A stretch of DNA of 64,000 nucleotides from Lichenicoccus sp965213775 (GCA_965213775.1 CBDCAC010000005.1:1-64000), one strand, 5' to 3'; numbered from the stretch's first letter, positions 19,347 through 28,631 are shown. The notes: generated from the letters alone by a model not told the origin. A program made the numbers and translations.

Positions 19347-19982
19347 CTATCGCACCGGCAGCTTGACCATGCGCAGATAGGGCTTCAGCGCCGTCCAGCC
19401 CTGCGGGAACATGCCCTTCGCGGCCTCGTCGCTCACCGAGGGCGCGATGATGACGTCGTCGCCGGGACGCCAGTTCGCCGGGGTGGTCACCTTCTGCGCG
19501 TCGGTCAGCTGCAGGCTGTCGACCACGCGCAGCACCTCGTCGAAGTTGCGCCCGGCAGACGGCGGGTAGTTCAGGCTCAGCCGTACCTTCTTGTTGGGAT
19601 CGATGACGAACACGGTGCGCACGGTGACGCTCGGGTCGGCCTCGGGATGCACCATGCCGTACAGCGTCGCGACCTTGCGGTCCGGATCGGCGATCATCGG
19701 AAAATCCACCGTCGCTCCCTGGGTCTCGGCGATGTCCGCCTCCCAGCCGCGGTGACGGTCGAGCGGGTCGACCGACAGCCCGATCACCTTGACGTTGCGC
19801 GCCCGCCACTGCGGCCCCAGCCGTGCCACGGTGCCGAGCTCGGTGGTGCAGACCGGCGTGTAGTCCTTGGGATGGCTGAACAGCACGCCCCAGGAACTGC
19901 CGAGCCACGCGTGGAAGCGGATCGTGCCCTGGGTGGTGTCCTGCTCGAAGTCGGGCGCGATCTGGCCCAGCTGGATCGTCAT
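19347..19982 (-). CDS. 1-Cys (Prx6-type) peroxiredoxin
   Basis: This 211-residue thiol peroxidase has the peroxidatic cysteine in DYTPVCTTELG near residue 45 and the Prx6-type middle DPDRKVATLYGM and FVIDPNKKVR. There is no second conserved cysteine in the CxxC or VCP position, so resolution must use an external thiol. The C-terminal extension (TPANWRPGDDVIIAPSVSDE) is typical of the Prx6 class. It is directly upstream of the sulfite reductase gene (2-base gap), so the two are co-transcribed, suggesting peroxide defence tied to sulfur assimilation. Confidence 0.92.
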   Translation of the reverse strand: MTIQLGQIAPDFEQDTTQGTIRFHAWLGSSWGVLFSHPKDYTPVCTTELGTVARLGPQWRARNVKVIGLSVDPLDRHRGWEADIAETQGATVDFPMIADPDRKVATLYGMVHPEADPSVTVRTVFVIDPNKKVRLSLNYPPSAGRNFDEVLRVVDSLQLTDAQKVTTPANWRPGDDVIIAPSVSDEAAKGMFPQGWTALKPYLRMVKLPVR

Positions 19983-20105
19983 CGAACGGTTCTCCGAAGC
20001 GGCGGCAGATAACGCGAAGCCGGGTCGCGGGTCAAATGGACCACGCCGATCGGACGTGCTTTGCGCGCAACCACGCGCTCACCCCGTCCGGTGCGGGCCG
20101 CCGCT

Positions 20106-20558
20106 CTATATGGAGAAGCTGATCGGTTCTGCCAGGGGGCGGCGCAGCCCAGCGGTCTCCGCCCTGCGGATCAGGTCGTCGAGGCTGATGCCGCGCAACC
20201 GGGCGCGCAGCGTGTCGTCGAGATCGCGCCAGGCCGGCTCCACCACGCGCGCGAACAGCTCCCCCACCGGGCCCTCCTCGGAGGCGGCATCCTCGCAGAC
20301 CGCGGTCTCGACGATGTCGGACAGCTTGATGTCGCGTCGCGGACGGCCGAGGCGATAGCCGCCGCGCGGGCCGCGCACGCTTTCCAGCAGCGCCGACCGC
20401 GACAGCGTCTGCAGCAGCGGCTCGATGCCGCGCCGCGCGAGGCCGGCGCGATCGGCGATGTCGGCGGCACTCACGGTACCGGCACGGCCGGCATGGAACG
20501 CGACGTCGAGCATGATCAGCACCGCGATCATGGCGCGGTCACGCCGAAGCAGCATCAT
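20106..20558 (-). CDS. Rrf2-family transcriptional regulator
   Basis: A 150-residue winged-helix regulator: an N-terminal helix with AMIAVLIMLDVAFH, helix-turn-helix TVSAADIADRAGLARRGIEP, and the Rrf2 wing LLESVRGPRGGYRLGRPRRDI, followed by the dimerisation helix LSDIVETAVCED. Only one cysteine follows the wing where IscR has three, so a full Fe-S cluster of the IscR type is unlikely. The divergent cysteine synthase and downstream peroxiredoxin/sulfite reductase suggest a CymR-like role in cysteine control. Named by family only. Confidence 0.87.
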   Translation of the reverse strand: MMLLRRDRAMIAVLIMLDVAFHAGRAGTVSAADIADRAGLARRGIEPLLQTLSRSALLESVRGPRGGYRLGRPRRDIKLSDIVETAVCEDAASEEGPVGELFARVVEPAWRDLDDTLRARLRGISLDDLIRRAETAGLRRPLAEPISFSI

Positions 20559-20665
20559 TCCCGTCCTCGCGGTTGGCTGAGCGGCTTCCGAACCGAGCCT
20601 GCGCCTCCTATATCAGAGCTGACCGGCATGATCCACGCTGCAGTTCGGTATTATTGGGAGTGCCC
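20559..20665. promoter_or_regulatory. Divergent intergenic region between Rrf2 regulator and cysK
   Basis: The 107 bases separate two divergently transcribed genes and must hold both promoters. It is richer in A/T at the cysK end (ggtattattggg), with TTGGGAG as the cysK ribosome-binding site. An Rrf2 operator here is expected from the arrangement, but I could not define a clear dyad. Confidence 0.4.
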
Positions 20666-21733
20666 ATGAAGAACAGCCACGGCGGGACCCATGCGCCCGA
20701 CGACCACGCCGCCGGTGCGCCGACCCGTGCCCCGGCCCGTGCTCCGGCCCGGGCCGCGCCGCAGGTCCCGCCGGCGGCGTTCGCGGCACCGCGCGGGCGC
20801 ATCTACGGCAGCATCATCGAGACGATCGGCGGCACTCCGATGGTTGCCCTGCCGCGGCTCGCGCGCGAGGACGGGCTGCTCGCCGACCTCGCCCTGAAGC
20901 TGGAGTTCTTCAATCCGCTCGGCTCGGTGAAGGACCGGATCGGCGCCGCCATGGTGCTGCGCGCCGAGCGGGAGGGCCGGATCGCGCCGGCCCGCACCGT
21001 GCTGGTCGAGCCCACCTCCGGCAACACCGGCATCGCGCTCGCCTTCGTCGCCGCCTCGCGCGGCTACCGGCTGATCGTGACCATGCCCGAGGGCGCCTCG
21101 ATCGAGCGGCGCAAGATGCTGCGGCTGATGGACGTGCAGCTCGAGCTCACCCCGGCGCGGCTCGGCATGGCCGGCGCGATCGCGCGCGCCGACGAGATCC
21201 TGGCCGCGACCCCGGATGCCTGGATGCCGCGCCAGTTCGACAACCCCGCCAACCCGGACATCCACGCCGAGACCACCGCCGAGGAGATCTGGACCGACGC
21301 CGATGGGCGCGTCGACATCATCGTCGTCGGCATCGGCACCGGCGGCACCGCGAGCGGCATCGCCCGCACGCTCAAGCCGCGTCGCCGGGGGCTGCTGGTC
21401 TACGGCGTCGAGCCCGCCGAGAGCGCGGTGCTGAACGGCGACGAGCCGGGACCGCACGGCATCCAGGGGATCGGTCCGGGCTTCTGCCCGGGCGTGCTGC
21501 AGCTCGACGCGCTGGACGGCGTGCTGACGGTCTCCGAGCGCGAGGCGATCGCGGCAGCACGCCGCTGCGCGCGCATGGAAGGGGTGCCGATCGGCATCTC
21601 CTCGGGTGCCGCTTTGCACGCGGCGATCGGGCTGGCGCGCGACCCAGCGCATGCAGGCAAGCAGATCGTGGTGATCGTGCCTTCGTTCGCCGAGCGTTAT
21701 CTTTCCACTTCGCTTTTTGCGGGACTGGGGTAG
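20666..21733 (+). CDS. cysK: Cysteine synthase (O-acetylserine sulfhydrylase), N-terminally extended
   Basis: A PLP enzyme that makes cysteine from O-acetylserine and sulfide. The PLP lysine is in NPLGSVKDR, the O-acetylserine loop in PTSGNTGIALAFVAA, and the phosphate loop in GIGTGGTASGIARTL; C-terminal GISSGAALHAAI also fits. At 355 residues it is about 45 longer than usual because of an N-terminal leader rich in Ala-Pro-Arg (APARAPARA). The ATG at 20666 has a good site (TTGGGAG). CysK-type enzymes can bind SAT or act as moonlighting partners; whether the leader matters is unknown. Confidence 0.93.
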   Translation: MKNSHGGTHAPDDHAAGAPTRAPARAPARAAPQVPPAAFAAPRGRIYGSIIETIGGTPMVALPRLAREDGLLADLALKLEFFNPLGSVKDRIGAAMVLRAEREGRIAPARTVLVEPTSGNTGIALAFVAASRGYRLIVTMPEGASIERRKMLRLMDVQLELTPARLGMAGAIARADEILAATPDAWMPRQFDNPANPDIHAETTAEEIWTDADGRVDIIVVGIGTGGTASGIARTLKPRRRGLLVYGVEPAESAVLNGDEPGPHGIQGIGPGFCPGVLQLDALDGVLTVSEREAIAAARRCARMEGVPIGISSGAALHAAIGLARDPAHAGKQIVVIVPSFAERYLSTSLFAGLG

Positions 21734-21740
21734 CTAGGGA

Positions 21741-21791
21741 AGGCCGGGGCGCTGCCCTGGACCCGCTGGGGCCTCAGGCCCCAGACCCCGA
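21741..21791. repeat. Multi-hairpin intergenic repeat, copy 4
   Basis: Stems CCGGGGC/GCCCTGG (21744-21760, imperfect) and CTGGGGCC/GGCCCCAG (21766-21784, perfect) are joined by acccg and followed by acccc. The block separates convergent cysK and the OmpA-family gene and ends one base before the latter's stop codon. Confidence 0.8.
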
Positions 21792-22949
21792 TCAGCGCAT
21801 CACGATCTCCACGCGTCGGTTCTGCGGCTCCCGGGTGTTCGAGGCGGTCGCCACCAGGGGGTGGCTCTCGCCGTAGCCGTGTATGTCGATGGCGCTGGCG
21901 GGGACGCCATCGCGCACCAGCTCGCTCTGCACCGCCTGCGCACGACGCGTCGACAGCGCCTGGTTGTAGGCTTCGCCGCGCGCGCCCGGATGCGCCGCCG
22001 AGCTGTCGGTGTAGCCGTTGACCTCCAGGCGGGTGGTCTGCACGCGGGTCGAAGCCTGCGCCGCCTCGGCGATGATCAGGCGCGCGCGGTCGGACAGGTC
22101 CGAACGATCCCAGTCGAAGAACACGAGGTAGGTGCGGGACGGCGCGGGCGCGGGGGCGGCTTCCTCGGTCCGTGGTGTCGGCGGCGGCGGCGGTGCGGGA
22201 TTGAACTCGTAGCGCAGCCCGAGCAGCACCGAATGGTTGTAGTCGCTGGTGATGTCCTGGTTGCCGCGCGAGACCCCGTAGGGCTGCGGCCCGAACGACC
22301 CGGCGGTGCCGAGGCCGTTGCCGGAGAAGCGCTCCGGCTCGAGCACCGAGAAGAACCGGTATTCCGCGGTCATCGACAGCCCGACCACCCACGGCACCGG
22401 CACCGACAATCCGAACATCGCCTGGTAGGCAAGGTTGCCGAAAGTGCCGCCGGTGTTCTCGACATAGGGGTAGTTGGTGCCGGCATAGTGCGTGTCGAGA
22501 TGGGTCCAGGCATAGCCGGCACCCACGCCGAGATACGGATACAGCCAGCTCTTGCCGATATCCATGTCGAACAGCGCGTTCACCATGCCGCCGTAATTCT
22601 CCTGGCGGCCGCCGGCCTCGGTGGGGAAGCTGGTGCCGAGGAAATGCTGCAGGTCGTTGTGGCGGTAATTGCCCTCGAGCTCGATCCGCACGCCGTTGCC
22701 GAAGCCGTATCCGGCGCTGGCGATACCGGTATAGCCGACGCCGAAGCGGTCCTTGCCGAACGGGAAGGCCGGCGACAGCTGGATCGTCTCGTCCTGCAGG
22801 AAGTTGGCGCCGCCGCCGAGGCCGACATAGATGCCGCTGACCGGTTGCGCGGAAGCGGACCGGCTGGTGAGGGAGCCTGCCAGCAGGACAGGCGACGCCA
22901 GCGCACTCGCGGCCAGCACTCTCGACATCCGCCCCATCTCGTCCCCCAC
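21792..22949 (-). CDS. OmpA-family outer-membrane protein (beta-barrel plus peptidoglycan-binding domain)
   Basis: A 385-residue OmpA-like protein. After a signal peptide (SRVLAASALASPVLLAGS, cleavage near SASAQP), residues about 35-240 form an 8-strand-like barrel rich in alternating aromatic and glycine residues (YVGLGGGANFL, SDYNHSVLLGLRYEF). A proline linker (APPPPPTP) leads to the OmpA-C domain: FFDWDRSDLSDRA, VNGYTDSSA, NQALSTRRAQAVQSEL and ESHPLVATASNTREPQNRRVEI. The Asp and Arg that bind diaminopimelate are present (GYTD, NRRVEI). It anchors the outer membrane to the wall. Start could be 22949 or the internal ATG at 22937. Confidence 0.9.
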   Translation of the reverse strand: MGDEMGRMSRVLAASALASPVLLAGSLTSRSASAQPVSGIYVGLGGGANFLQDETIQLSPAFPFGKDRFGVGYTGIASAGYGFGNGVRIELEGNYRHNDLQHFLGTSFPTEAGGRQENYGGMVNALFDMDIGKSWLYPYLGVGAGYAWTHLDTHYAGTNYPYVENTGGTFGNLAYQAMFGLSVPVPWVVGLSMTAEYRFFSVLEPERFSGNGLGTAGSFGPQPYGVSRGNQDITSDYNHSVLLGLRYEFNPAPPPPPTPRTEEAAPAPAPSRTYLVFFDWDRSDLSDRARLIIAEAAQASTRVQTTRLEVNGYTDSSAAHPGARGEAYNQALSTRRAQAVQSELVRDGVPASAIDIHGYGESHPLVATASNTREPQNRRVEIVMR

Positions 22950-23416
22950 TCGACCTTCCGCTCAACGTCCGAGCGCAGTCCCCCGCTCCGCCTCTACCGG
23001 GTTTTCGCCGTGGTTAGAAGGGCCGTCGCCGAGCGGTGCGGCCGGCGTCGGATCGGGCGCGGCGGCGAGCCTCGACGTCCGGCCAGGTGCCTCGGGTCTC
23101 CGCTAGGGGTGCGTCGTGAGCCGCCCGACAAATTATAACTGCGTTAAAAGACTCGGGAAACCACGACGCGGCACGGTGCCGCTTGCACAATCTGTCTCCA
23201 ATAACCGTGCCAAAGCAATAAAGTTCCATATGCGTTTGGCAATGGGCTGAGTTGCATACTTGCAACAGCTGGTAAGGGAACGTTTTCGAAAGTGAAGTTT
23301 ACGGTATCGCCGCGGCAACCGCTGGTTAGGCTGTTCCAGGAAAGCCGGCCGAGACTCTCGCGCCGCCGCGACCCGGAGATGCATTCCGGTCGCCGGACCA
23401 GGAGACCATCGACACT
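22950..23416. other. 467-base divergent intergenic region upstream of the TonB receptor
   Basis: No gene is seen. The half nearest the receptor (about 23125-23315) is strikingly A/T-rich for this window (aaattataactgcg, aaagcaataaagttcc). It holds two short inverted repeats: GCGGCAC/GTGCCGC at 23168-23182 and GTTGCA/TGCAAC at 23251-23266. These suit operators or a structured leader for regulated receptor expression. No Fur box was recognised, and exact promoters could not be assigned. Confidence 0.5.
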
Positions 23417-26311
23417 ATGACAGGCGCCTCGTTTCAGACTCTGCGACGCAGCCTCGCGGGCTCCGTGGCCGTCGCCGCATTGCTGGCGGCGATGCCGGCA
23501 GCCGCCCAGATCACCGGCGCCAACTCGATCGCGGCGCCGACTCCCGGAGCCGGGGATGCGGCTGCCGGCGCGCCGGCAGCCGGAACCACCCAGGACGTCG
23601 TCGTCACCGGTTCGCGCCTGCGCACCAGCAACGTGACCAGCGAAGCCCCGATCACAGTCATCACCTCCAAGCAGATCACGGACTCGAGTTCGCAGACGAT
23701 CGAGGATGTGCTCAGGAAGATCCCTTCGATCGGCACGGAGGGCAATTTCTCGACCACCAACAACGGCGCCAACGGATCGTCCTGCATCGACCTGCGCAAT
23801 CTCGGCATAGCCAGGACGCTGGTGCTGGTGGATGGCCGGCGCTTCGTCCACTCGGCCTACGGCACCGGCAATGATTGCGTCGATCTGGACACCATCCCGA
23901 TCCAGCTCGTCGATCGCATCGAGATCCTGAAGGATGGTGCGTCCACCATCTACGGCGCCGACGCGGTCGCAGGTGTGATCAACATCATCACGAAGAAGAA
24001 TACCAACGGCACGCAGATCAACCTCAACGGCAACATCACCGCGTCCGGCGACGACAAGCAGGGCGACATCTCCGGCATCACCGGCTTTGACTTCGCCCAG
24101 GGACGCGGCAACGTCACCGTCACCGGCCGCTATCTCGATCGCGGACCAGTGTTGCAGAAGGACCGTGACTGGTCGGCTCCGGTGGCCACCAGCGACAACG
24201 GGATCGGCCAGCCCTACGGTTTCGGTTCCGCCGTTCCGGAAGCCGGCCGATTCTTCGGCGTGAACAGCGGCAGCGACAACACGGTGATCAATGGCCAGCT
24301 GCAGCCGTTCGTGAACACCTACAACGGCGCGACTGGCGGCAACCCGAACATCAACGGCCGCTACGATTACGGTGCAGACCAGTATCTTTCCGATCGCGAG
24401 ACTCAGGGCAACCTCGCCGGCAACGCGCATTTCGACGTCAACGACCACCTGACGCTGTACGCGTCGACATACTATACCCACAAGAACACGCAGACGCAGC
24501 TCGCCGGCCAGCCGGTGACCGGCAACCCGAATACGGGACAGCAGTTCGACATCCCCCAGGGCAACCCGTTCGCCGAAGCCCTGGGCATCGACGAGCCGCT
24601 CACCTCGTACCGCCGCACCACCGATTTCGGTCCGCGCGACACCGACACCGGCTCCGACACCTGGCAGGCGACGGCCGGCGCGCGCGGCAACATCATCGGC
24701 AACTGGGACTACGATGCCTACTATACCTATGGTTATTCCGACACCACGATCCAGCTGACCAATTCGATCAACTTCACCCATCTCGAGCAGGAGCAGGGAT
24801 TCCAGCAGACCCCAGGACCACTCGGTATCGACAACGGCATCTTCAATCCTGCGGTGTGCAACCCGGCCGTGGGCTGCGTGCTGGGCAACGTGTTCGGTGC
24901 CGGTGCGGCGAGCCAGCAGGCCATCAACTACGCGACCTTCACGGCCTCGGCCAATGCGTACTACCAGTTCCGCGACATCGGCGCGACCGTCACCAACAAC
25001 AAGCTCGTGAACCTGCCTTACGGTCCGCTCGGGCTGGCGATCGGTTTCGAGCATCGCGGCGAGCAGGGGGCCTACCATCCGGATCCGATCATCCAGTCCG
25101 GCCAGTCGACGGCCTCCGCCGAGGCGCCGACCGGCGGCGGCTTCAACGTCAGCGAGGTGTTCGGCGAGCTGAACATCCCGATCCTGAAGAACGTCGTGGC
25201 GGCGAAGGACCTTTCGGCGGATGTCTCCGGCCGCTGGTCCGACTACAACACTTTCGGCGGCGTGCAAAACTTCAAGGCGGGCCTCAACTGGTCGCCGAGC
25301 CGAGACATCCGTTTCCGCGCCGATCTCGGCACCTCGGTGCGTCAGCCGGCAATCGTGGAAGCCTTCGGCGGCGACACGCTATCGTTTGAAAATGGCAACG
25401 ATCCCTGCTCGCAGATCAGCCATTACGGTGCCCTTGCCGGCGTGGTGAGCGCCAACTGCGCCAGGCAAAATGTCGGGCCCGGGTTCCAGCAGAACGGCGA
25501 CCAGATCCCGACGATCATCGGCGGCAACGCCAACCTGACTCCGGAGTCGGCGCGTACCTACACGATCGGCACGGTGCTGACGCCGCGCTGGATCCCCACC
25601 CTGTCCGCTACGATCGACTACTATCACACCAAGATCGAGAACCAGATCCAGGAGGTTCCGGTCCAGTTCGTCGAGGATCAGTGCTACACCAGCGTGGACC
25701 TGAGCAGCCCGGAATGCGCCGATGCCGGCACCCGCAACGGATCGGGCAACATCCAATCCGCTTTCGGCCCCTACCAGAACCTGGGCGAGGTGCGGACCAA
25801 CGGCATCGATTTCGACCTGAACTACCTGCTGCGGCTCGGCGGCGGCAACACCCTGAATTTCACCAACGAGCTGGCCGACCTGATCGGATATACTCAGCAG
25901 CTGGTTCCGAACGGTCCATTCGTCAACCTCAAGGGCCGCCTCACCCCGATCAATACCGGCCTCTACCCGGCGGCCTATCCGGTGCTGCGCGACAACTTCA
26001 CTGGCACCTACGCGAAGGGCGGGTTCAGCTTCAGCTGGACCGTCCGCTACATCGACGGCATGATCTATAACGACGGATCGAGCGATTTCAACACGGTGTC
26101 GCCGGCGCTGCGCTTCACCGGAACCAACGAGGTTTTCTACCACGACATCGTTGCCACCTATAATTGGAAGAAGGTCCTGTTCATCGCCGGCATCGACAAC
26201 CTGTTCGACCGGACCCCGCCGTTCGTGCTCGAAGGTAACGAGAATACGGCTTCGAACGCCTACGACGTGCTCGGCCGGTTCTTCTACGCCAAGCTGCAGG
26301 TCCGTTTCTGA
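23417..26311 (+). CDS. TonB-dependent outer-membrane receptor
   Basis: A 964-residue receptor with signal peptide (LAGSVAVAALLAAMPAAAQ), a TonB-box-like stretch DVVVTGSRL, a plug domain (SEAPITVITSKQITDSSSQT, SSCIDLRNLGIARTLVLVDG, TIYGADAVAGVINIITKK) and a 22-strand barrel ending in the aromatic C-terminus KLQVRF. Such receptors import siderophores, cobalamin, sugars or peptides with TonB energy. The substrate is not evident; no siderophore genes are nearby. The large asparagine/aspartate-rich loops resemble the Oar-like/sphingomonad receptors. It lies 26 bases from the convergent TPR-sulfotransferase gene, a pairing often seen in alphaproteobacteria. Confidence 0.93.
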   Translation: MTGASFQTLRRSLAGSVAVAALLAAMPAAAQITGANSIAAPTPGAGDAAAGAPAAGTTQDVVVTGSRLRTSNVTSEAPITVITSKQITDSSSQTIEDVLRKIPSIGTEGNFSTTNNGANGSSCIDLRNLGIARTLVLVDGRRFVHSAYGTGNDCVDLDTIPIQLVDRIEILKDGASTIYGADAVAGVINIITKKNTNGTQINLNGNITASGDDKQGDISGITGFDFAQGRGNVTVTGRYLDRGPVLQKDRDWSAPVATSDNGIGQPYGFGSAVPEAGRFFGVNSGSDNTVINGQLQPFVNTYNGATGGNPNINGRYDYGADQYLSDRETQGNLAGNAHFDVNDHLTLYASTYYTHKNTQTQLAGQPVTGNPNTGQQFDIPQGNPFAEALGIDEPLTSYRRTTDFGPRDTDTGSDTWQATAGARGNIIGNWDYDAYYTYGYSDTTIQLTNSINFTHLEQEQGFQQTPGPLGIDNGIFNPAVCNPAVGCVLGNVFGAGAASQQAINYATFTASANAYYQFRDIGATVTNNKLVNLPYGPLGLAIGFEHRGEQGAYHPDPIIQSGQSTASAEAPTGGGFNVSEVFGELNIPILKNVVAAKDLSADVSGRWSDYNTFGGVQNFKAGLNWSPSRDIRFRADLGTSVRQPAIVEAFGGDTLSFENGNDPCSQISHYGALAGVVSANCARQNVGPGFQQNGDQIPTIIGGNANLTPESARTYTIGTVLTPRWIPTLSATIDYYHTKIENQIQEVPVQFVEDQCYTSVDLSSPECADAGTRNGSGNIQSAFGPYQNLGEVRTNGIDFDLNYLLRLGGGNTLNFTNELADLIGYTQQLVPNGPFVNLKGRLTPINTGLYPAAYPVLRDNFTGTYAKGGFSFSWTVRYIDGMIYNDGSSDFNTVSPALRFTGTNEVFYHDIVATYNWKKVLFIAGIDNLFDRTPPFVLEGNENTASNAYDVLGRFFYAKLQVRF

Positions 26312-26337
26312 TCCCAGTCTGATCCCAGTACGTCGCC

Positions 26338-28323
26338 TCAGCCAGACAGCTCGCGCAGCATCGGCGCGAGCTGTTCGGCGTAGGCGAGCCATCGCCCGAC
26401 GCCCTGCGCGTTGATCGGCTGGCGCACCTGATCACGGCTGGCGGTGCGCACCGCGCGGTCCTGCTCAAAGAAGCGGTGGCAGCCCGGATCCCAAGGCAGA
26501 TCGAGGAACGCCAGCACCCGTCGCAGCGTGGCCTCAAAATCCGCGATCCAGTCCGCATGGTCCAGCTCCAGCATCGGGATGCTCAGCACGCGCCGCCAGT
26601 GCGCCAGCAAGTGCTGGTGCCGCGCCATGGTCCAGCCGAGATCGGCGAGATCGTGCGCGTACGGATGGTGGCCGAGGAACCGCTGCTGGAAGATCGAGGC
26701 ACCCACGTCGCGCAGGTCGCGCGTGCAGCAGATCACCCGCGCGCCCGGCAGCAGCGTCGCGATGAAGCCCAGGTGGGTGAAATTGTCGGGCATCTTGTCG
26801 AGCACGATGCGCGCGTCTGGGGCCACGTCGTGCAGCGACCGCAGGTAGCATCCTGCGGCGTCGGTCAGCGCCCTCGCCCCGAGCGACGCTGCGCGTTCGG
26901 GAGCGATCGCGGCATCGGTCGTGCCGGTGAGCTGCACCAGGGTTTCCCGGATCGCCAGCCGTTCGCCGGCGCCATGGATCTCGCTGTGGGCGCTCAGGAT
27001 CTGCTCGGTCAAGGTCGTTCCGGTACGGGGCAGTCCGACGATGAACACCGGTGCCGGATCGACGATGGCGGCGCGCGGGCCGTCCGCCAGCCGCTCGCGG
27101 TCGAAGGCACGCGTCACCGCGTCGAGCATCGCCGCGTGGTCGGCACGGGAGAATGGCTGGGCAGCGCGCAGCAGCGCGTGCCCATGCCGCCAGTGCGCGA
27201 AGGCCTGTTCGGTTCGGCCCTCTGCGTGACGCAGTGCGGCCAGCGAGAAATGCGCGTCGATCCGGTCTTCAAGTCCGGCGGCGCCGCGATCCAAGGCGAG
27301 CCGCGCGACCCGCTCGACGAGTGCTTCGGCAGCACTATGGTCGCCGGCCGTCCGCGCCAGCAGGGAGTGCTGCCAGCGCAGGATGATCTCCAGCTCGCCG
27401 ACCGGCGGCGTCACCCGCGCCAGTTCCGCGTCGGCGTCCTGATGTCGGCCGAGTGCTATCAGGGCCGAGATCCGGCAGGCCCGCCACCGGATCCGGCTGA
27501 TGGGGTCGCCGCGCGGCTCTTGTTCCAGCAGCGCCAGTGCCGCCGCCGCGTCATGGTCGAGCAGGAGGCGGCTGGCGAGGCCGAGCCTGGCGGGGAGGCA
27601 GTCCGGATCGCGGTCGAGTACGTCGCGCAGCCGAGCGATCGCCGCGACCGGACTGCCGGCCAGGTGTTCGACCATGGCCAGCGCCGCCTCTGCTTCGGCA
27701 TGAAGCGGCTGCGCCGCCAGCGCTTGCGTCAGCGCCATGCGCGCGTCGGCGACCTTGTCGAGCCGCAGGCAGGTCTGAGCGAGCGCCAGCCACGCCTCGG
27801 CGAGCTGTCGCGTCGTCGCCGTCGTCGAAACCTGCAGCAGTGCCAGATCGGCGACGCAGACGGCGTGCCGCGCATCGAGCAGGCACGGCGCGAGGGCGAG
27901 CGCCCGTCTGGCAGCGGCGGCGGCATCCTCCCGGCGATCCAGCCGGAGCAGGGCCCGCGACAGGTGGATCAACGGTGTCGGGTCTGTCGGTGCCGCGTCG
28001 GCGCACGCCTCGAATGCCGTCACGGCCTCGCGCAGCTGGCCTGCGGCCTGCAGCGCGATCCCGTGCCAAAGCGTCGAGAGCGCATCGTCCGGGGCCAGCC
28101 GCCGCGCGCGCGCGAGGTACCCGAGGCCCTGCGCCACCGCATCGCTCCGCACCAGCGCCATGCCGCACAGCCGCAGCAGTACGGGGTCAGCCCTGGTTCG
28201 GGTAAGCAACGACACCAGCAATCTGCCGGCCTTCCGGTAATCGCCCCGCTCGAAGCATGCGACCGCTTTCTGCCGTTCGGCTGCCTTCGATGCGACCTCC
28301 TGTGGTCGCTGCGGTCTGTGCAT
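26338..28323 (-). CDS. TPR-repeat sulfotransferase (Sulfotransferase_3-like)
   Basis: The 661-residue protein couples about 400 residues of tetratricopeptide repeats (ACFERGDYRKAGRLLVSL, GLGYLARARRLAPDDA, FEACADAAPTDPTPLIH) to a C-terminal sulfotransferase domain. The PAPS 5'-phosphosulfate loop is VFIVGLPRTGTTLTEQIL near residue 435, and the 3'-phosphate region includes RVICCTRDLRDVGAS. It would move sulfate from PAPS to an acceptor held by the TPR superhelix. No signal peptide is seen. The ATG at 28323 is preferred over a TTG at 28422, which would overlap the divergent lipoprotein start. Substrate unknown. Confidence 0.88.
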   Translation of the reverse strand: MHRPQRPQEVASKAAERQKAVACFERGDYRKAGRLLVSLLTRTRADPVLLRLCGMALVRSDAVAQGLGYLARARRLAPDDALSTLWHGIALQAAGQLREAVTAFEACADAAPTDPTPLIHLSRALLRLDRREDAAAAARRALALAPCLLDARHAVCVADLALLQVSTTATTRQLAEAWLALAQTCLRLDKVADARMALTQALAAQPLHAEAEAALAMVEHLAGSPVAAIARLRDVLDRDPDCLPARLGLASRLLLDHDAAAALALLEQEPRGDPISRIRWRACRISALIALGRHQDADAELARVTPPVGELEIILRWQHSLLARTAGDHSAAEALVERVARLALDRGAAGLEDRIDAHFSLAALRHAEGRTEQAFAHWRHGHALLRAAQPFSRADHAAMLDAVTRAFDRERLADGPRAAIVDPAPVFIVGLPRTGTTLTEQILSAHSEIHGAGERLAIRETLVQLTGTTDAAIAPERAASLGARALTDAAGCYLRSLHDVAPDARIVLDKMPDNFTHLGFIATLLPGARVICCTRDLRDVGASIFQQRFLGHHPYAHDLADLGWTMARHQHLLAHWRRVLSIPMLELDHADWIADFEATLRRVLAFLDLPWDPGCHRFFEQDRAVRTASRDQVRQPINAQGVGRWLAYAEQLAPMLRELSG

Positions 28324-28421
28324 CTGGTCAGGTCCTGGAACAGCTGTCGCATGACAGGCTTGCGTGGCCCCGTGGCCCCTGTGAAAACCTATCGGGAGCT
28401 TACGGAGCCGGGGAAACAGCA

Positions 28422-28631
28422 ATGACCACGCCGATCTCGCTGATCACCCTCTTCAACCTGGCACTGCTGGCGTCGGCGTGCAGCACCGGACCCTATGATC
28501 CCGCGGCGCATCATCACGTGGACACATCGACGGGGAGCATGCTCTCCGGGACCGACGCCGGCGCGAATTCTAACGGTTCTTTCAACGATCCCGGCATCCG
28601 GTCCAATGCGGGAGGCAATGTCGGCCACTGA
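28422..28631 (+). CDS. Very small asparagine/glycine-rich putative lipoprotein (69 residues)
   Basis: A 69-residue frame starts at ATG 28422 (purine-rich GGGGA upstream). It opens with a hydrophobic leader LITLFNLALLASAC, whose ASAC resembles a lipobox although the leader lacks the usual positive charges. The mature part is short, polar and low-complexity (AHHHVDTSTGSM, GANSNGSFNDPG, ending NAGGNVGH). I do not recognise a family. It is divergent from the TPR-sulfotransferase gene across 98 bases. Confidence 0.65.
   Translation: MTTPISLITLFNLALLASACSTGPYDPAAHHHVDTSTGSMLSGTDAGANSNGSFNDPGIRSNAGGNVGH

Noticed and set aside
28422..28422. TTG start at 28422 for the TPR-sulfotransferase
   Set aside because: It would overlap the start of the divergent lipoprotein, and the extra residues are unlike TPR sequence; ATG 28323 is simpler.
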